This document shows positions 47,091 through 57,825 of a DNA stretch of 64,000 nt, piece by piece (position 1 is the stretch's first letter; each line of letters starts with the position of its first letter). The DNA comes from Cricetomys ansorgei. Taxonomy: Eukaryota > Chordata > Mammalia > Rodentia > Nesomyidae. The notes beneath the pieces were generated by a model, which was not told the origin of the DNA, ran no database searches, and saw only the letters and a list, made by a program, of their open reading frames with translations. Location: the NCBI GenBank assembly GCA_026225945.1, contig JAMJFZ010001258.1, positions 12,755,001 through 12,819,000 on the forward strand, given 5' to 3'. The position numbers and the translations under genes are program-made.

Positions 47091-47799
47091 ACAGAATCGT
47101 GATTCTCTCTGGCACCAGAGGACCCTTTCAGTTGATTAGCAAAAGTCCCACAAGCTCCTCCAGCCCCTCCTACCTGCAGGTGGCTTTCTGAGAGTAGCCA
47201 AAGCTGGACCTCTGGTCCTTACCTAGTTGTGCTGGTCTCTAGTAAGCAGGAAAAAAATGGACTGCGGTCAGTTCAAAGGCTGGCTAAGACTAGGTGGCCA
47301 CAGCCTCCTCCCAGGAAAGGGGGTACGCAGGCATCCCATGTCTCTGAGGCCTGGCCCTGCCAAACGTGCAGCTCTAACATTGTGTGGAGACCTTGGGCCC
47401 AGTTCACCTACCTCTTCCCCAACCCAGCCACAGAGTTGGCCTGTCATTCCCCTATTAGTCTCTAGGTGGCAATACTCACCCCACAGGATCTCTGTCCGGG
47501 GAGGAAACAGCATAGCATTTCTGTGACTTCCCTTGGCGCCCTACCTGATCCAGTTTCCAGACTAAAAGCCCTAAGGCCACCAGAGGGGCAGGAACTTCTC
47601 TCAAAAGGCTTGCCTGGTAATATGGACCCTACTGTCTGAGCCCCATGTCATGTTCTAAAGCCTGACCCCGAGGAGGCTTTCCTGTCACATACCTTCGGGA
47701 CTCAGGTCTACAGTTACCGCAGGGACAGCCCCTAACCACTGGGGTGTGCGCACACACTGGTCCCCCTCCCAACTCCAGATGCACAGCACAGCCCTCGGG
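47091..47799. other. intergenic gap between convergent genes
   Basis: About 0.7 kb between the presumed 3' ends of Sh3pxd2a and Neurl1. There are no recognisable genes or SINEs. The short open frames on both strands look like chance. Confidence 0.7.
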
Positions 47800-47815
47800 C
47801 TGGTAGGAAATCACC

Positions 47816-47821
47816 TTTATT
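47816..47821 (-). promoter_or_regulatory. Neurl1: poly(A) signal AATAAA for Neurl1
   Basis: The + strand TTTATT reads AATAAA on the minus strand, in the context GTGAATAAAGG. It lies 1.86 kb beyond the Neurl1 stop and faces the Sh3pxd2a signal about 0.75 kb away. Confidence 0.75.
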
Positions 47822-48867
47822 CACAAACACAGTGACCCAGTTCACAAAGGAGACAGTGCACCTGGACTAGCAGAATGGATGGCTTCTTTTCCCACCTCCA
47901 GCCAAACAGCTCTGCACTAGGACTCTTCTCCATCTCCAGGACGAGCCTCCACCTAGATGGGCAACTTACCAGCTCCGGCCTGCTCCCACAGAGGGTCTTC
48001 CAGGGCCAGTGAGTGACTGAAGAGGCGAGACCCAGGGCCACACAGATTCCCCAAGTCCCTGCGAGGCCAGTGCAGGCAAAGGGCTACCCTGGCACCCCAG
48101 TACATTCTTCCTAAAAGACACCCAGAACTCCTAGGAGCCGCATGGAAAGTGCTCCACCCCCAAACCACTTTATACAGGGGATGCTGGGGTTTGGAGGGTA
48201 ACCACTGGCCAGGGCCACATGACTGGCCAGTGGCCAGGACAGAGCCCCAGGCCCTGCCTGTCAAGGCAGAAGCCATCTCTGAGGGTATAAAACCAGCCAT
48301 CTGAGGGCCAAGGACTGAGAGGCTGGGAGAGCCTAGGCTAAGATACCACAGTAATCCAGAAGGGGCAGGTAGGGCTGCAGCCGTAGCCCAAGAGTGACAG
48401 ACGTACCCTAGCAGGACCAGGAGCCTGGCCTTCAGGGTCTATCCCTTGTTGATTTCTCTATGACAGTCCCACAATCCCCCTCTTCTAAGAAGTCTTCATT
48501 CTGATCCCTGGCCCACATGTCGATAACCTCCCCCAGCCTTCCAGAACTTCTGATGTCTTTACAGAGGTGGACTCATAGAGTACTGATGCCCCTGAACCAA
48601 CCACACTAATGAAGCTTCCACCCAGGGAGAAAGGGACCAGGTAAATGTGGGTGCCCCCCACCCCGAGAGAGGCTCATCCACCACCTCTTGGGAGGCCTCC
48701 AGCCTGGAGTTCCATCTCAGGGTTAGCAGAACTGCCCATGAGCCTCGTGTCAGGGCCTAGGGGAAATTCCGAGTGGCTCCTCTCTGCTGCCCCTAACCTG
48801 GTGACCCTCCAACAGCAGCATTTTGAGGAGCCTCAGGTTGAAGTACTCATAAACAAAACTCATAATC

Positions 48868-48895
48868 CGAATAAATAAATAAATAAAAATAAGGA
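48868..48895 (+). repeat. (AAAT)n tract in Neurl1 3' UTR
   Basis: GAATAAATAAATAAATAAAA on the + strand. On the Neurl1 sense strand this is (ATTT)n, similar to AU-rich element pentamers. Confidence 0.85.
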
Positions 48896-49679
48896 AAAGG
48901 GTTGTCCACAGCCCAGAAACCTCCACCCCACTGAGGGCCTGTCCCTCCTGGGCACACGATGGCAGGGTCAGCCCAGAACGAGGCTGGCACTGAGATGAAG
49001 GAGGGCAGGCCTTAGGGGGGGGCTGAGGACCTGTGCTTGGAAACCCTGACAACAGAAAGGCCCACCTCAGCGTACGCTGAAGGGCGCCCTAGGCAACGGC
49101 ACCGGTGAGATGATCGGTGCAAGTATGGCAATGAGAGGTCCTGGAGGTGGTGGGCCAGCACAAGGTCAAGGACCTGGGCCTGGAATCTTCTGCAGCCTGT
49201 CTGTTTACCCACTTTGGATAAAGACAAAGAGACAGGGCATGCAGGTTGCAGCTGCCCGGGGCGGGAGGAGTCCACTGCCCTCCTCCCCAGCTGCCCAGGG
49301 GAAGCTACATGCTTGCTAACTCTCTCCAAGGTGCCACTCGGGCTACACAACCTAGAAATCTGCCTAGATCTCGAGGGACGGCAACGAGCTGAGACTCGAC
49401 TTCAGCCGCTCAGCATGCAGAATTCTGGGTAAAGAGGAGGGAAACCGCGGGGTAGTCTTCACCCCTCTTCCCACTCATTACGTACTACTTGTGCCCCCAC
49501 CTCCCTGCCTCAGACCCTCTGAGCCCAAACCTTCAGGGACCTTGGTTTCCCATGTTTAATGGAAAAGGAGGAAGAGTTTGCAAAACGTAGAAGAGAAAGG
49601 GACCCTGTTGGCTTTGCCCTGAGCCCGTGCTGGGCTGAAGTCGGCAGAAGTGGGCGTGCAGGTGGGGCTCTGTGGTGGG

Positions 49680-49918
49680 CTAGGAGCTTCGGTAGGTCTT
49701 GATGATGTCCTTGATGGGGCGGCGGCAGATGGGACAGCAGGCGTGCAGGGCCTTCTTGAGGCGCAAGCCACAGGAGTAGCAGAGGCACATGTGGCCACAC
49801 GTGTAGATGACCGTGTCCACTGCATGTTCATAGCAAATGGTGCACTCGTCACTCCACTGGCCCAAACCTGGGGTCACTGGCGACTCGGGCAGGCTCACAG
49901 GTGAGTTGGGGGCCGTCC
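49680..49918 (-). CDS. Neurl1: Neurl1 terminal coding exon: RING domain
   Basis: The last exon of the Neuralized-type E3 ubiquitin ligase. The minus-strand acceptor CTGCTCTCAG precedes 49918. It completes a Gly codon and reads [20 protein letters not shown], then a C3HC4 RING: CTIC, CGHMCLC, a further Cys in YSCGLRL, and CPIC (first to last Cys codons 49844-49725), ending in [10 protein letters not shown] and TAG. The RING recruits a ubiquitin-charged E2. Neuralized proteins ubiquitinate Notch ligands at the membrane, and mammalian NEURL1 also acts in neurons on the translation regulator CPEB3 (family knowledge). All zinc-binding positions expected for a RING are present. The exon contributes about 79 residues. 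Confidence 0.97.
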
Positions 49919-50275
49919 CTGAGAGCAGAAGCACTAGTCAACACGGGCTATGACCAGCCCGACACAGGCTGATGAGGAAAGGACCCTGGGCTCTCATCTA
50001 CCTCCACTATGGAAAACCACCTGTTCACAGTGCCCAAGGAGGAAGCTGAGCTCTGGCAGCCTCACTCTGGCCGCACAGCCCCAGACCAGGATCAGAGTGG
50101 CAGTGAGAGGAAGAGAGGAAAGAAAGAGGGCTTCCCAGGTCTAAAAGGCACAAGCCTCCTGCATGACACTTTGGCGTCTCCCGTGTGCTTTTTAAGAAGT
50201 CCCCTGGAGGGTCAGACACCCTCTTCTGGGTGCCGTAGGCATTCTACATATCCACAAAACCTGCCACCACCACTA

Positions 50276-50276
<1 letters not shown>

Positions 50277-50325
<49 letters not shown>
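50277..50325 (+). repeat. (CA)n microsatellite
   Basis: Perfect CA repeat of about 24 units in a Neurl1 intron. Confidence 0.97.
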
Positions 50326-50327
<2 letters not shown>

Positions 50328-50372
50328 TAGGATAAATCTTAGAAAAGAAAAGAAAAATCCACAGCTGCACAC

Positions 50373-50585
50373 CGAGAGAGGTGTCCACAGTTAAGAGGGC
50401 TTGCTGTTCTTCCAGAGGACCTGAGTTCAGTTCCCTGCACCCACGTCAGGAAGCTCACAACTGCCTGTAGCTCGGGCTCCGGTGAATCTAGCACATCTCC
50501 TAGCTTCAGCAGGTACTGTGTACAACCATGCATGCATACACATGTGCATACACACCCCAAAAAATAGTTTAAGAATAATTTGTTA
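50373..50585 (+). mobile_element. B2 SINE
   Basis: GGGCTTGCTGTTCTTCCAGA, GTTCAGTTCCCTGCACCCAC and CTCACAACTGCCTGTAGCTC are diagnostic. It lies directly after the (CA)n tract. Confidence 0.88.
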
Positions 50586-50693
50586 AAGAAAACCCCCTGG
50601 TGAAAGCTGCCAGCCCCCAGCCTCTTCAGTCCCTGCCCTAACACCGTCCCTGTCTGCAGAATATCCGACCAACCACAGGGCCTTGGTACTCAC

Positions 50694-50840
50694 CGCCAGC
50701 AGAGCCACCCAGAGGCCCAGAACTGCAGGTGCTGAGCAGGGGGTCAGAGAGGCGGCTGCCCAGGGCACTGGGAGAGGTGGGAGTGGAGGCAGGTGAACAG
50801 GGGAGAGACGGGCCACACCGGTCAGCCATGATGGTGGAGC
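50694..50840 (-). CDS. Neurl1: Neurl1 exon: Ser/Pro-rich linker between NHR2 and RING
   Basis: A 147-bp exon with minus-strand acceptor CTTTTCGCAG and donor G|GTGAGT. With the flanking bases it reads [20 protein letters not shown] then [20 protein letters not shown] and [10 protein letters not shown]. It is low in hydrophobic core residues and rich in Ser/Pro, so probably disordered. It starts and ends in phase 1, so skipping would keep the frame and join NHR2 more closely to the RING. The phase agrees with both neighbouring exons. Confidence 0.96.
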
Positions 50841-51754
50841 CTGCGAAAAGGGGGATGGGCCGCACTGCTGTCAGCCTGATGAAAAAAGCTTCCGTCCCCA
50901 CCTCTACAGAGGGCTCCTGCCCCTGCCTATAGGACAGTCATGGGCTGGGGGTAGGGAGACTCTGGCTCAGTCCCCACCCTGCTCTGTCCTCACCTCGAGT
51001 TGGTGGTGGTACCGTGCACTACCTCACCTGTGTTTTCCAAACTGCCTAGTTAGGCAGCACCCTTCCACTCCTGGGTGCCTTTGGCCTTGAGCGAATAAAG
51101 TCCCGGTGTCCCTGGCTCTTACCTGAGCCTCCTGTCAGAGTTCTGCCCTTCTACTACAGTGTCCAGGAACCACCCACGTTCTCTACATTGGCAGCCTGGT
51201 CCCTATATTCTGGTCCTGCAACCCTCTCCCCCACCCCCAGCCCCACCCCGCTTCTTCCCGGCCTTCCTTCCTTCCACAAGTCCTGCCCAGAGGTTCATTA
51301 TACACATGTGACCTGGGCATGAACCTTTGCCCTCAAAGATCTGATGGTCTAGGGAGCCCCTTGAGTCTGTCCTCAAGCCTCAGTCTTTGGGCAGCCATGG
51401 CTCCCTAATCTACCTCTTAGCCACACCCAGACACATGCCTGAAGTGCTATGTCTTCTTTGCCTGAGAATCCAGCAACCAGGAGCTTGCTGAGAACAAGAA
51501 GCCCCACAACCTATGACTTTCCCACAGCCCTAAAAGAATGTTCTGCACACGAGCAAGTGCATTATTAGCTGTAACTCCTTTAATAGTGTTATTATTTCTA
51601 AGAATGATCACCTAATGTTCATGAAGTAGGCATCTCTTCTCTCTCCTTTCTCTCCTCTCCCCTCCCCCTCTTGCCCTCCACTCTAGAGACTGGATCAAAG
51701 CCTTCACTCACATTAGGAAACAATCACTCGACAATGTCCCAATACCCTTATTTA

Positions 51755-51885
51755 ACTTTTTATTTTAAGATAAGGATCTCACGAAGTAGCTAAGGCTGGC
51801 CTTGAACTTGCTCTGCAAACCTTGAACTTCTGTTCCTCCTGCCTCGGCCTCCCAAATAGCTGGGATGACAGGCTCGGCTCACTAA
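51755..51885 (-). mobile_element. B1 SINE, reverse orientation
   Basis: AGATAAGGATCTCACGAAGT, GGCTGGCCTTGAACTTGCTC and GCCTCGGCCTCCCAAATAGC. Confidence 0.75.
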
Positions 51886-52862
51886 TATTTTAAGTCGATT
51901 ACCATCTTCTTTCAGAAACGCATTACCTATTTCCTTTTCTTACCCTAGTGCACTGGCTAGCATTTTCAGAACAATGTCTATAAAGCAACCCTGCTATAGT
52001 TGTCTTTAGTGAAAATAGTTTTGTTTTTCCGGTGAACACAAAGCTGTAGGTTTTATACATATGGATAAAGGAAACAGCCCTCAGCTATCAGCTCAGAGAG
52101 GCCTTTCACAAAGCCAGGCGTTCACTGTAAGGGGAACAATGAACCTGCAGATGCTGCTACTGACTAGTTTTCCCTTTAGAGCCAGTCAGGACTCCCCAAC
52201 ACCACTTTGCTGGCTGACATAGCCAGTTCTCCAAACAGCTCAGGAGCAATTAATAGACACTGGGTTCTGGGTGGTATTTCTTGACATCCACCCTGACCCA
52301 CTTTCCTCTCGGGACAGGGAAAGCCCTGTGCTGTGTTTTGTTTTAATCCCATTTGCTCCAGTCTCCTAAATCTCTTTGGATGACAGAGGCCTTGCTGGAA
52401 AGCTACTTAGCCATTACCAGGTGGTGCTGATGCCAGTGCATCTTGCCTTTCGAGTTCCTTTCTCTGAGAAGCAGCGAGTGGAGCCAATAATCTCTGGCCT
52501 CAGCTCAGATTTTATTTTATTTTTTTTTTGCCTCTCAATCCAATTTCATTTTATTCCACCCAGAATTCTTACCCTAGACTGATTTTTCTTCCTTCCTGTT
52601 TGATTTTGTTTCATCTAACCTGATTTCATCCCTTTCCTTCCTGGTTTATCCTTCTTCGGTTCTAACTCCTTGGTACTCCAGCCTCATTTCTTAGCGTAGC
52701 TTTTCGGTTTGCTTCTCAGCATCTAGTCACCTGGTCTCCACAGAGCTGGCATTCTGCACTGATCTTATCTCATTTACAGTCTCAGGAGCACCACATACAT
52801 AAACACAGCCCTGGGCTGTCAGGGCCCCTCCCAGAAGGCGGAGCTCAGAAGCTGCTGAGACC

Positions 52863-53272
52863 TGCTCATCTCACACCCCTGCTCATCTCACACCCCTGCT
52901 CATGGCACCCCCCTGTTCATCTCACACCCCTGCTCATGGCACCCCTGCTCATGGCACCCCCCTGCTCATCTCACACCCCTGCTCATGGCACCCCCCTGCT
53001 CATCTCACACCCCTGCTCATGGCACCCCCCTGCTCATCTCACACCCCTGCTCATGGCACCCCTGCTCATGGCACCCCCCTGCTCATCTCACACCCCTGCT
53101 CATCTCACACCCCCGCTCATTTCACACCCCTGCTCATGGCATGGCACACACCTGCTCATCTCACACCCCTGCTCATGGCATGGCACACACATGCTCATCT
53201 CACACCCAGGTTCATGGCATGGCACACACCTGCTCATGGCATGGCACACACCTGCTCATTGCACATACTCCC
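52863..53272 (+). repeat. complex minisatellite with mixed units
   Basis: An array of TGCTCATCTCACACCCC (17 bp) and TGCTCATGGCACCCC (15-17 bp) units in alternating groups, shifting at the right end to a longer GCATGGCACACACC form. It lies in a Neurl1 intron and makes artefactual open frames in all three + frames. Confidence 0.95.
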
Positions 53273-53360
53273 AACACTACCAAGCCTCCTGGGTTGAGCC
53301 ACGGGGCTGAGAGGCCCAGGGGTCTCCAACCTTGGCTAATAATACTTTAAATAAAATTCA

Positions 53361-53498
53361 GCTGGGCGTGGTGGCCCATACCTTTAATCCCAACTCTATG
53401 GAGGCAGAGACAGTTGGATTCTGTGAGTTCAAGGCCATCTTGGTCTACATAGTGAGTTTCAAGACAGCCAAGGCTATGTAGAGACCCTGTCTTAAAAT
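53361..53498 (+). mobile_element. B1 SINE
   Basis: CAGCTGGGCGTGGTGGCCCA, AGGCAGAGACAGTTGGATTC and GAGACCCTGTCTTAAAATAA. The tail runs into the (ATG)n tract. Confidence 0.88.
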
Positions 53499-53526
53499 AA
53501 TGATGATGATGATGATGATAATAATC
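53499..53526 (+). repeat. (ATG)n/(AAT)n microsatellite
   Basis: AATGATGATGATGATGATGA at the tail of the B1 element. Confidence 0.9.
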
Positions 53527-53932
53527 AGATATCCAGAATCTATCCTACAGCTACAGAATTAGAATCTCTGGAGGCAGAACTCAAAGATCTGCACTTTACA
53601 GTGAGGCTATAGAGAGATGCCCAGCCGGGTACACCCACACTCAGTGAGGATGACCGCATCTGACGAGCTGGCTTTCATTAAGGCTCACAAGAGCCTCGAG
53701 GAAACCAAGTCTCAGAAAATGCACTGCTGACGGAAACTCCCTTTCCCCCATTTTTTACCCACCCCCTGAGGGGTACGGATCTGTCCCAGTTTGTGTGTCT
53801 GCCGGGATGTGAGTTGAGGGTCCCTTCACCAGCCGTCTATGGGCCAGACGCTTCCGCCCCACCCAGAACTCACCCAGGGCGGCTGCCTAGCAAGACCCGC
53901 GTGAACCGGAGGGGGGCGGAGTCAGCACTCAC

Positions 53933-54622
53933 CGAGGATGCGGACCTGCGTGATGGCGCCGTGCAGGCTGAAGAGCATCCAGAGGGGCTGCGAGGCGTCC
54001 ACGCACAGCTGCATGCCGGCTGCCGCGCCGTTGTGGCTCAGGTGCAGCTCCCCGTCCGCGTTGAGCACCAGGCCCAGGATGTCGCCGCTGTGCAGAGGCC
54101 CGGGCACGCGGCACACGGCCCAGAACTCCTTGCGGTCCACCAGGGCCTCGGGGCTGAAGGGCAGGTCGGCGGGCCGCAGCGTGCCGGGGTCGCACGTGGT
54201 GACCCCGAAGGCCAGCGCGCCGGCGCGCGCGCCGCCCGAGCGCGTGACCTTGATGAAGACGGTCTCGGCCACGCGCACCGGCCGGCTGGTGAAGACGAGC
54301 GCGCGCTCGTCGCGCCCGTGCTCCAGGCGCGCCACCGTCTGCTCGTCCAGGATGCGGACGTGCGCGCCGGCGCGCAGCGCGTGGAAGCGCAGGTCGCCGT
54401 CGAGCTGCGCGGGGAGCGCGCGGCTGTGCTGCGAGTTGAGCGAGTTCTGCGGGATCGGGCAGCCGGCGGGCGGCGCGCCGTCGTCGCCGTCCGCTCCCGG
54501 CACGTTGAGGTCGCACAGGCTCACCGACAGGCGCGCCTCGTCCGCCTCGCACCGCAGCGACGGCCGCCGCAGCGCGGTGAAGGAGCGCGGCCGCAGGCAG
54601 TCGGGCAGCACCAGCTCGCTGT
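53933..54622 (-). CDS. Neurl1: Neurl1 exon: NHR2 (Neuralized homology repeat 2)
   Basis: A 690-bp exon on the minus strand with acceptor CGCCGCAG and donor CTCG|GTGAGTG. It begins by completing an Asp codon and reads [20 protein letters not shown], then [15 protein letters not shown], then the NHR fold from [20 protein letters not shown] through [35 protein letters not shown] and [20 protein letters not shown] to [11 protein letters not shown] domains bind substrates such as Notch ligands (family knowledge). The exon is extremely GC- and CpG-rich, which leaves long open frames on the other strand as well; the NHR motif content and splice phases show which frame is real. NHR1 (roughly the first 216 residues) is upstream, beyond 64000. 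Residue count from here to the stop is about 358, fitting a protein of about 574 residues. Confidence 0.97.
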
Positions 54623-54837
54623 CTGCGGCGGGGAGGGCGAGAGACAGGGCGACCGTCAGCGCCCGGCACTGGAGATGCCGGGGTGTACCCGGGGGTGTAC
54701 CCGGAGGCCAGCGGCTGGAAGACGCCAACCTCAAGACCGTTTAATTGCTTCTACCCCTGGCTGGCCAAGGCTCTCTCCTTACTGTCTCCAGAAACCCTGC
54801 AGAATTTGTAGGGTACCGATACTTATAATGTATTAAC

Positions 54838-55050
54838 AGGGGTGTTTTATTCTCGTGAGAGTCTCGCGTCCCAGGCTAGCCTCGAATTAAGTAGCCAAGG
54901 ATGACCCTGAACTACTGAGCCTCCAGCTCCCACCCCCACCCCCAACCCCCAGTGCTGGGTTACACGTGTGTGCTACCACACCTAGTGTAACCCCTTGATC
55001 TGGGAATGGAACCTAGAGCTTCCCGAATGCAGGCAAGCATTCTACCGGCC
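54838..55050 (-). mobile_element. B4 SINE, reverse orientation
   Basis: CCCAGGCTAGCCTCGAATTA, CTACCACACCTAGTGTAACC and ATGCAGGCAAGCATTCTACC: a reversed B1-like then ID-like half. Confidence 0.7.
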
Positions 55051-55059
55051 TTCCTGTCA

Positions 55060-55140
55060 TTTTGCAACAGCATCCCCCAGCTGGCCTAGAACTCACCTTG
55101 AGTGCTGGGATTACAAGTGGATGCCACAGTGCCGGCTAAG
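55060..55140 (-). mobile_element. B1 fragment, reverse orientation
   Basis: CCCCCAGCTGGCCTAGAACT and GAGTGCTGGGATTACAAGTG. Confidence 0.65.
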
Positions 55141-55359
55141 ATTTACAGTCTTTACAGAGAATTTTGTTGTTAGCAGCAGGTTGATTTCCTCTGCCCCAGA
55201 TTCTCCACCGAAGAAAATGGTTTCTAAAATTCCAATCCCTAGGACTTCCCTAGGTGTTTAACACCTAGAATGTAGTGGCTCCTGTGTGCACGCACACAAG
55301 CCTGGTGAATGCACATCTGGCACTGGATGCATGGCCTGGAACTGGCAAGTAGGCTGGCT

Positions 55360-55435
55360 GGCTAGAGAGCCGAAGGCATCCTGACTCAACAGCCCCAGCA
55401 GTGGGATTATAAACACACCACTACATCTGCCTTTG
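55360..55435 (-). mobile_element. B1 fragment, reverse orientation
   Basis: CCCAGCAGTGGGATTATAAA and CACACCACTACATCTGCC resemble the 3' half of a reversed B1. Confidence 0.5.
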
Positions 55436-55444
55436 AAAAGCAAC

Positions 55445-55575
55445 AACAAGAGGCAGAGGCAGGTGGATCTCTGTGAGTTCAAGGCCAGCATGGTCTACAG
55501 AGCGAGTTCTAGGACAGCTAGGGTTACAACAGAGAAACCCCGTCTCGAAAAAATAATAATAATAAAACAACAAGG
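55445..55575 (+). mobile_element. B1 SINE, 5' truncated
   Basis: AGAGGCAGAGGCAGGTGGAT, AGGCCAGCATGGTCTACAGA and GAGAAACCCCGTCTCGAAAA, with an (AAT)n tail. Confidence 0.88.
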
Positions 55576-57618
55576 AACTCAGCTTAGTAAGAAGCATGGG
55601 GACCTATCTCCCCAGTCCTCAGACTGGCTTTTAGACAAACAAGAACCGTTTGTCATATGCACTGTTGATACCACAACACTCTAGGAAGCCAGAGGAACCC
55701 TCCTCCCAGTTTCCTTGTACAAATTATGGCATCTAAAGCCAATACTCACCTTTCAAGGTTATCATTGCCACACAAGGACATTAAGGTGGATGGAAGCTAA
55801 ATAAATTCATCCAAGAAACAGAGCCCTTTGAGAGCAGCTTCACTGATCTTCAAACCCTGTCTGGGATCCAGACAAGTCATACAACGTGTTCTGAAGACCA
55901 TACACTCCAAAAAGAAAGCGCTTTTCGTATTTGGATAGTGGCATGACAGATCCTTTCAAATGTATTTTAGGTTTCTGTTAGTGCAAAAAATTGAGTTCTA
56001 CTATATAAACACCAATAGTGTTTAATCTTTTGTGAGTAATAAGCTATTTTGACCCAGCTCCTCGGAGCACTGTCAACAAGGTCTGTGGGTAACTCCTGGG
56101 CATTTGTGGAGTGAGGAGGCCCTCCATGGGATGGGGTTCAGGCTCAGCTCCCTGCTGAACAGCAGTGGTTTTTTTCACTTACTGTGTTCCGAACACCTCC
56201 TCTTCATGCCAACAGCTGCTTCCAGCCATATTCTGTTAATGGGTATTCTAGGCCCTGCTCTGTGGACTTGAAGCTTACAGTGGCAGCAGTGACGTACTGT
56301 GGATGACCCCTGCACGTTACCCCTAAAGCAGCTGTGGAGGCCATCCCACTGGTGGGTACAGCTCAAGGGTGTTGGGTGACAGCCACCGTGTAAGTGGATT
56401 CAGAATTGGAGCGAGGTCTGTCCATCCGCCAATGCCACTCATTTCTGATGGAATCCTTCTGCAGAGTTGGTGTCCCCAAATCTGACTGGCACTACCAGAA
56501 GCCATACCATGACCAATGCCTTTCCAGGAACCTCCTGTGCCGAGGTGACTCAGGCACCCAAGTCCTCCAGCAAAGCCCGGGAGACTAAGCCAGCAAGGAG
56601 AATAGAGGCCATACCGAGCCTTCCACTGAAGGCGTAGGAATCTCTAAAGCCTCTGTGTTTTGTTCCCCTCTCCCTACCTCTTCCAGAAGCTGCATCATCC
56701 TCTGAGTCCCAAGCTGCTCTAAAAGCCTCCTGGGGCCTGGCTGGTTGGGGTTTCCCAGCATTGCGTTGGCAAGGAGGAGGGAGCCAACTGGAAAACTCGA
56801 TTATTCCAGGGAATTGACTCTGACAACAGATGGTGATGGCTTGGAGGCTGGGGACTGTGCAGAGCAGAGGTGAGGGGAAGCGGGTGGACCGGAAGGAAGA
56901 AGAGGTCAAAGGAGGGAGATGATGGTGGGGGAGCCTGGGTCCTGGAGAACCAGATTCTGTTCCCTGGCCCCTCAGGGATTCCAGTGCTGGGCCTTGGGGA
57001 CTCTAGAGAGTTGGGAAGAGATGAAAGGGGAACATCAAGGAGAAGAGAAATCAGTTGTTCAGAGATGCTCACCCATGGGCTACTCCATGCTCTCAGGACA
57101 GTCCTTCAGAGTCCTGGGCTGGGCAGGCTGTGATATAGCCTGCATCACAGTAGCGCAAGCCAAATTTATGGACACTAGCTGCAGAAGTAGTTCAATAAGC
57201 AAGGAAAGACTTTGTGCTCTGAGGGGTCGGGTCTCCCTTAAACTGAACTCTTCATCGCTGTGTCTAATGCGCCACACCTCATGAGCTATGAGCCTGTATC
57301 GAAGACATCTCGCATCGGCTCTCCCGCCATATTGAAGGTTACAGACACACCCTCTCACTGTGTAGGGTGAAAAGACCCAGGCAGCACTCCAGACATGCCC
57401 TGAGAAGCTCAAAAGCACATAGTGACTATCACCCCCAAAGCTACGTACATTCTACTTCAAATAACATAAGCTACGAGTACTTTGGGTATTATTTGGTTGT
57501 TCTTTGTAACCAAAATCCATATACTGGTAGATACTGGTAGGCAGTATATTGATAGGAACACAGTTGAGTGTAGTGAATTTGAAGTCATCAGCCTGGGTTC
57601 AAATCTTGACTTTGCCGG

Positions 57619-57656
57619 CCCTTCCTTCCTTCCTTCCTTCCTTCCTTCCTTCCTTC
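57619..57656 (+). repeat. (CCTT)n microsatellite
   Basis: About nine CCTT units at the T-rich tail of the reversed B1, a usual place for tail-derived microsatellites. Confidence 0.95.
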
Positions 57657-57669
57657 TTTTCTTTCTTCT

Positions 57670-57825
57670 TTTTCTGTTTTTTTAAGACAGGGTTTCCCTC
57701 CATAGTTCTGGCTGTCCTAGAACTCAATTTGTCCACCAGGTTGGGCTTGAACTCACAGAGATCCGCCTGCCTCTCCCTCCCAAATGCTGGGAATTAAAGG
57801 CGTGCATCACCACTGCCTGGCAACT
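57670..57825 (-). mobile_element. B1 SINE, reverse orientation (inside MIR)
   Basis: AAGACAGGGTTTCCCTCCAT, GGGCTTGAACTCACAGAGAT and AATTAAAGGCGTGCATCACC: a full reversed B1. Confidence 0.9.

Larger units (their letters stand above)
47800..49679 (-). other. Neurl1: Neurl1 3' UTR
   Basis: Extends from the minus-strand stop at 49682-49680 to about 20 bases past the minus-strand AATAAA at 47821-47816. The length of about 1.9 kb fits the gene. It contains an (AAAT)n tract (read on +) near 48870-48895. No other minus-strand canonical poly(A) hexamer was noticed between the stop and 47821. Confidence 0.8.
49919..50693 (-). other. Neurl1: Neurl1 intron
   Basis: A 775-bp intron containing a (CA)n microsatellite (50277-50325) and a B2 SINE (50373-50585). 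The minus-strand donor is GGCG|GTGAGTACC and the acceptor is TGCTCTCAG. Confidence 0.92.
50841..53932 (-). other. Neurl1: Neurl1 intron
   Basis: A 3.1-kb intron with a minus-oriented B1 (51755-51885), a TCC/T-rich stretch near 51640-51680, a striking minisatellite (52863-53272) and a + oriented B1 with an (ATG)n tail (53361-53526). No further exon was recognised. Confidence 0.9.

Noticed and set aside
52902..53350. Three overlapping + ORFs of 121-131 codons encoding HTPAHGTP-like repeats
   Set aside because: They are translations of the minisatellite in three frames, and no transcript is implied.
53793..54836. 347-codon + strand ORF and a 268-codon + strand ORF opposite the Neurl1 NHR2 exon, and a 246-codon minus ORF in another frame
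   Set aside because: All lie over the CpG island, where stop codons are rare in every frame. Their translations are low-complexity Arg/Ala/Gly-rich, and the NHR domain identifies the true frame.
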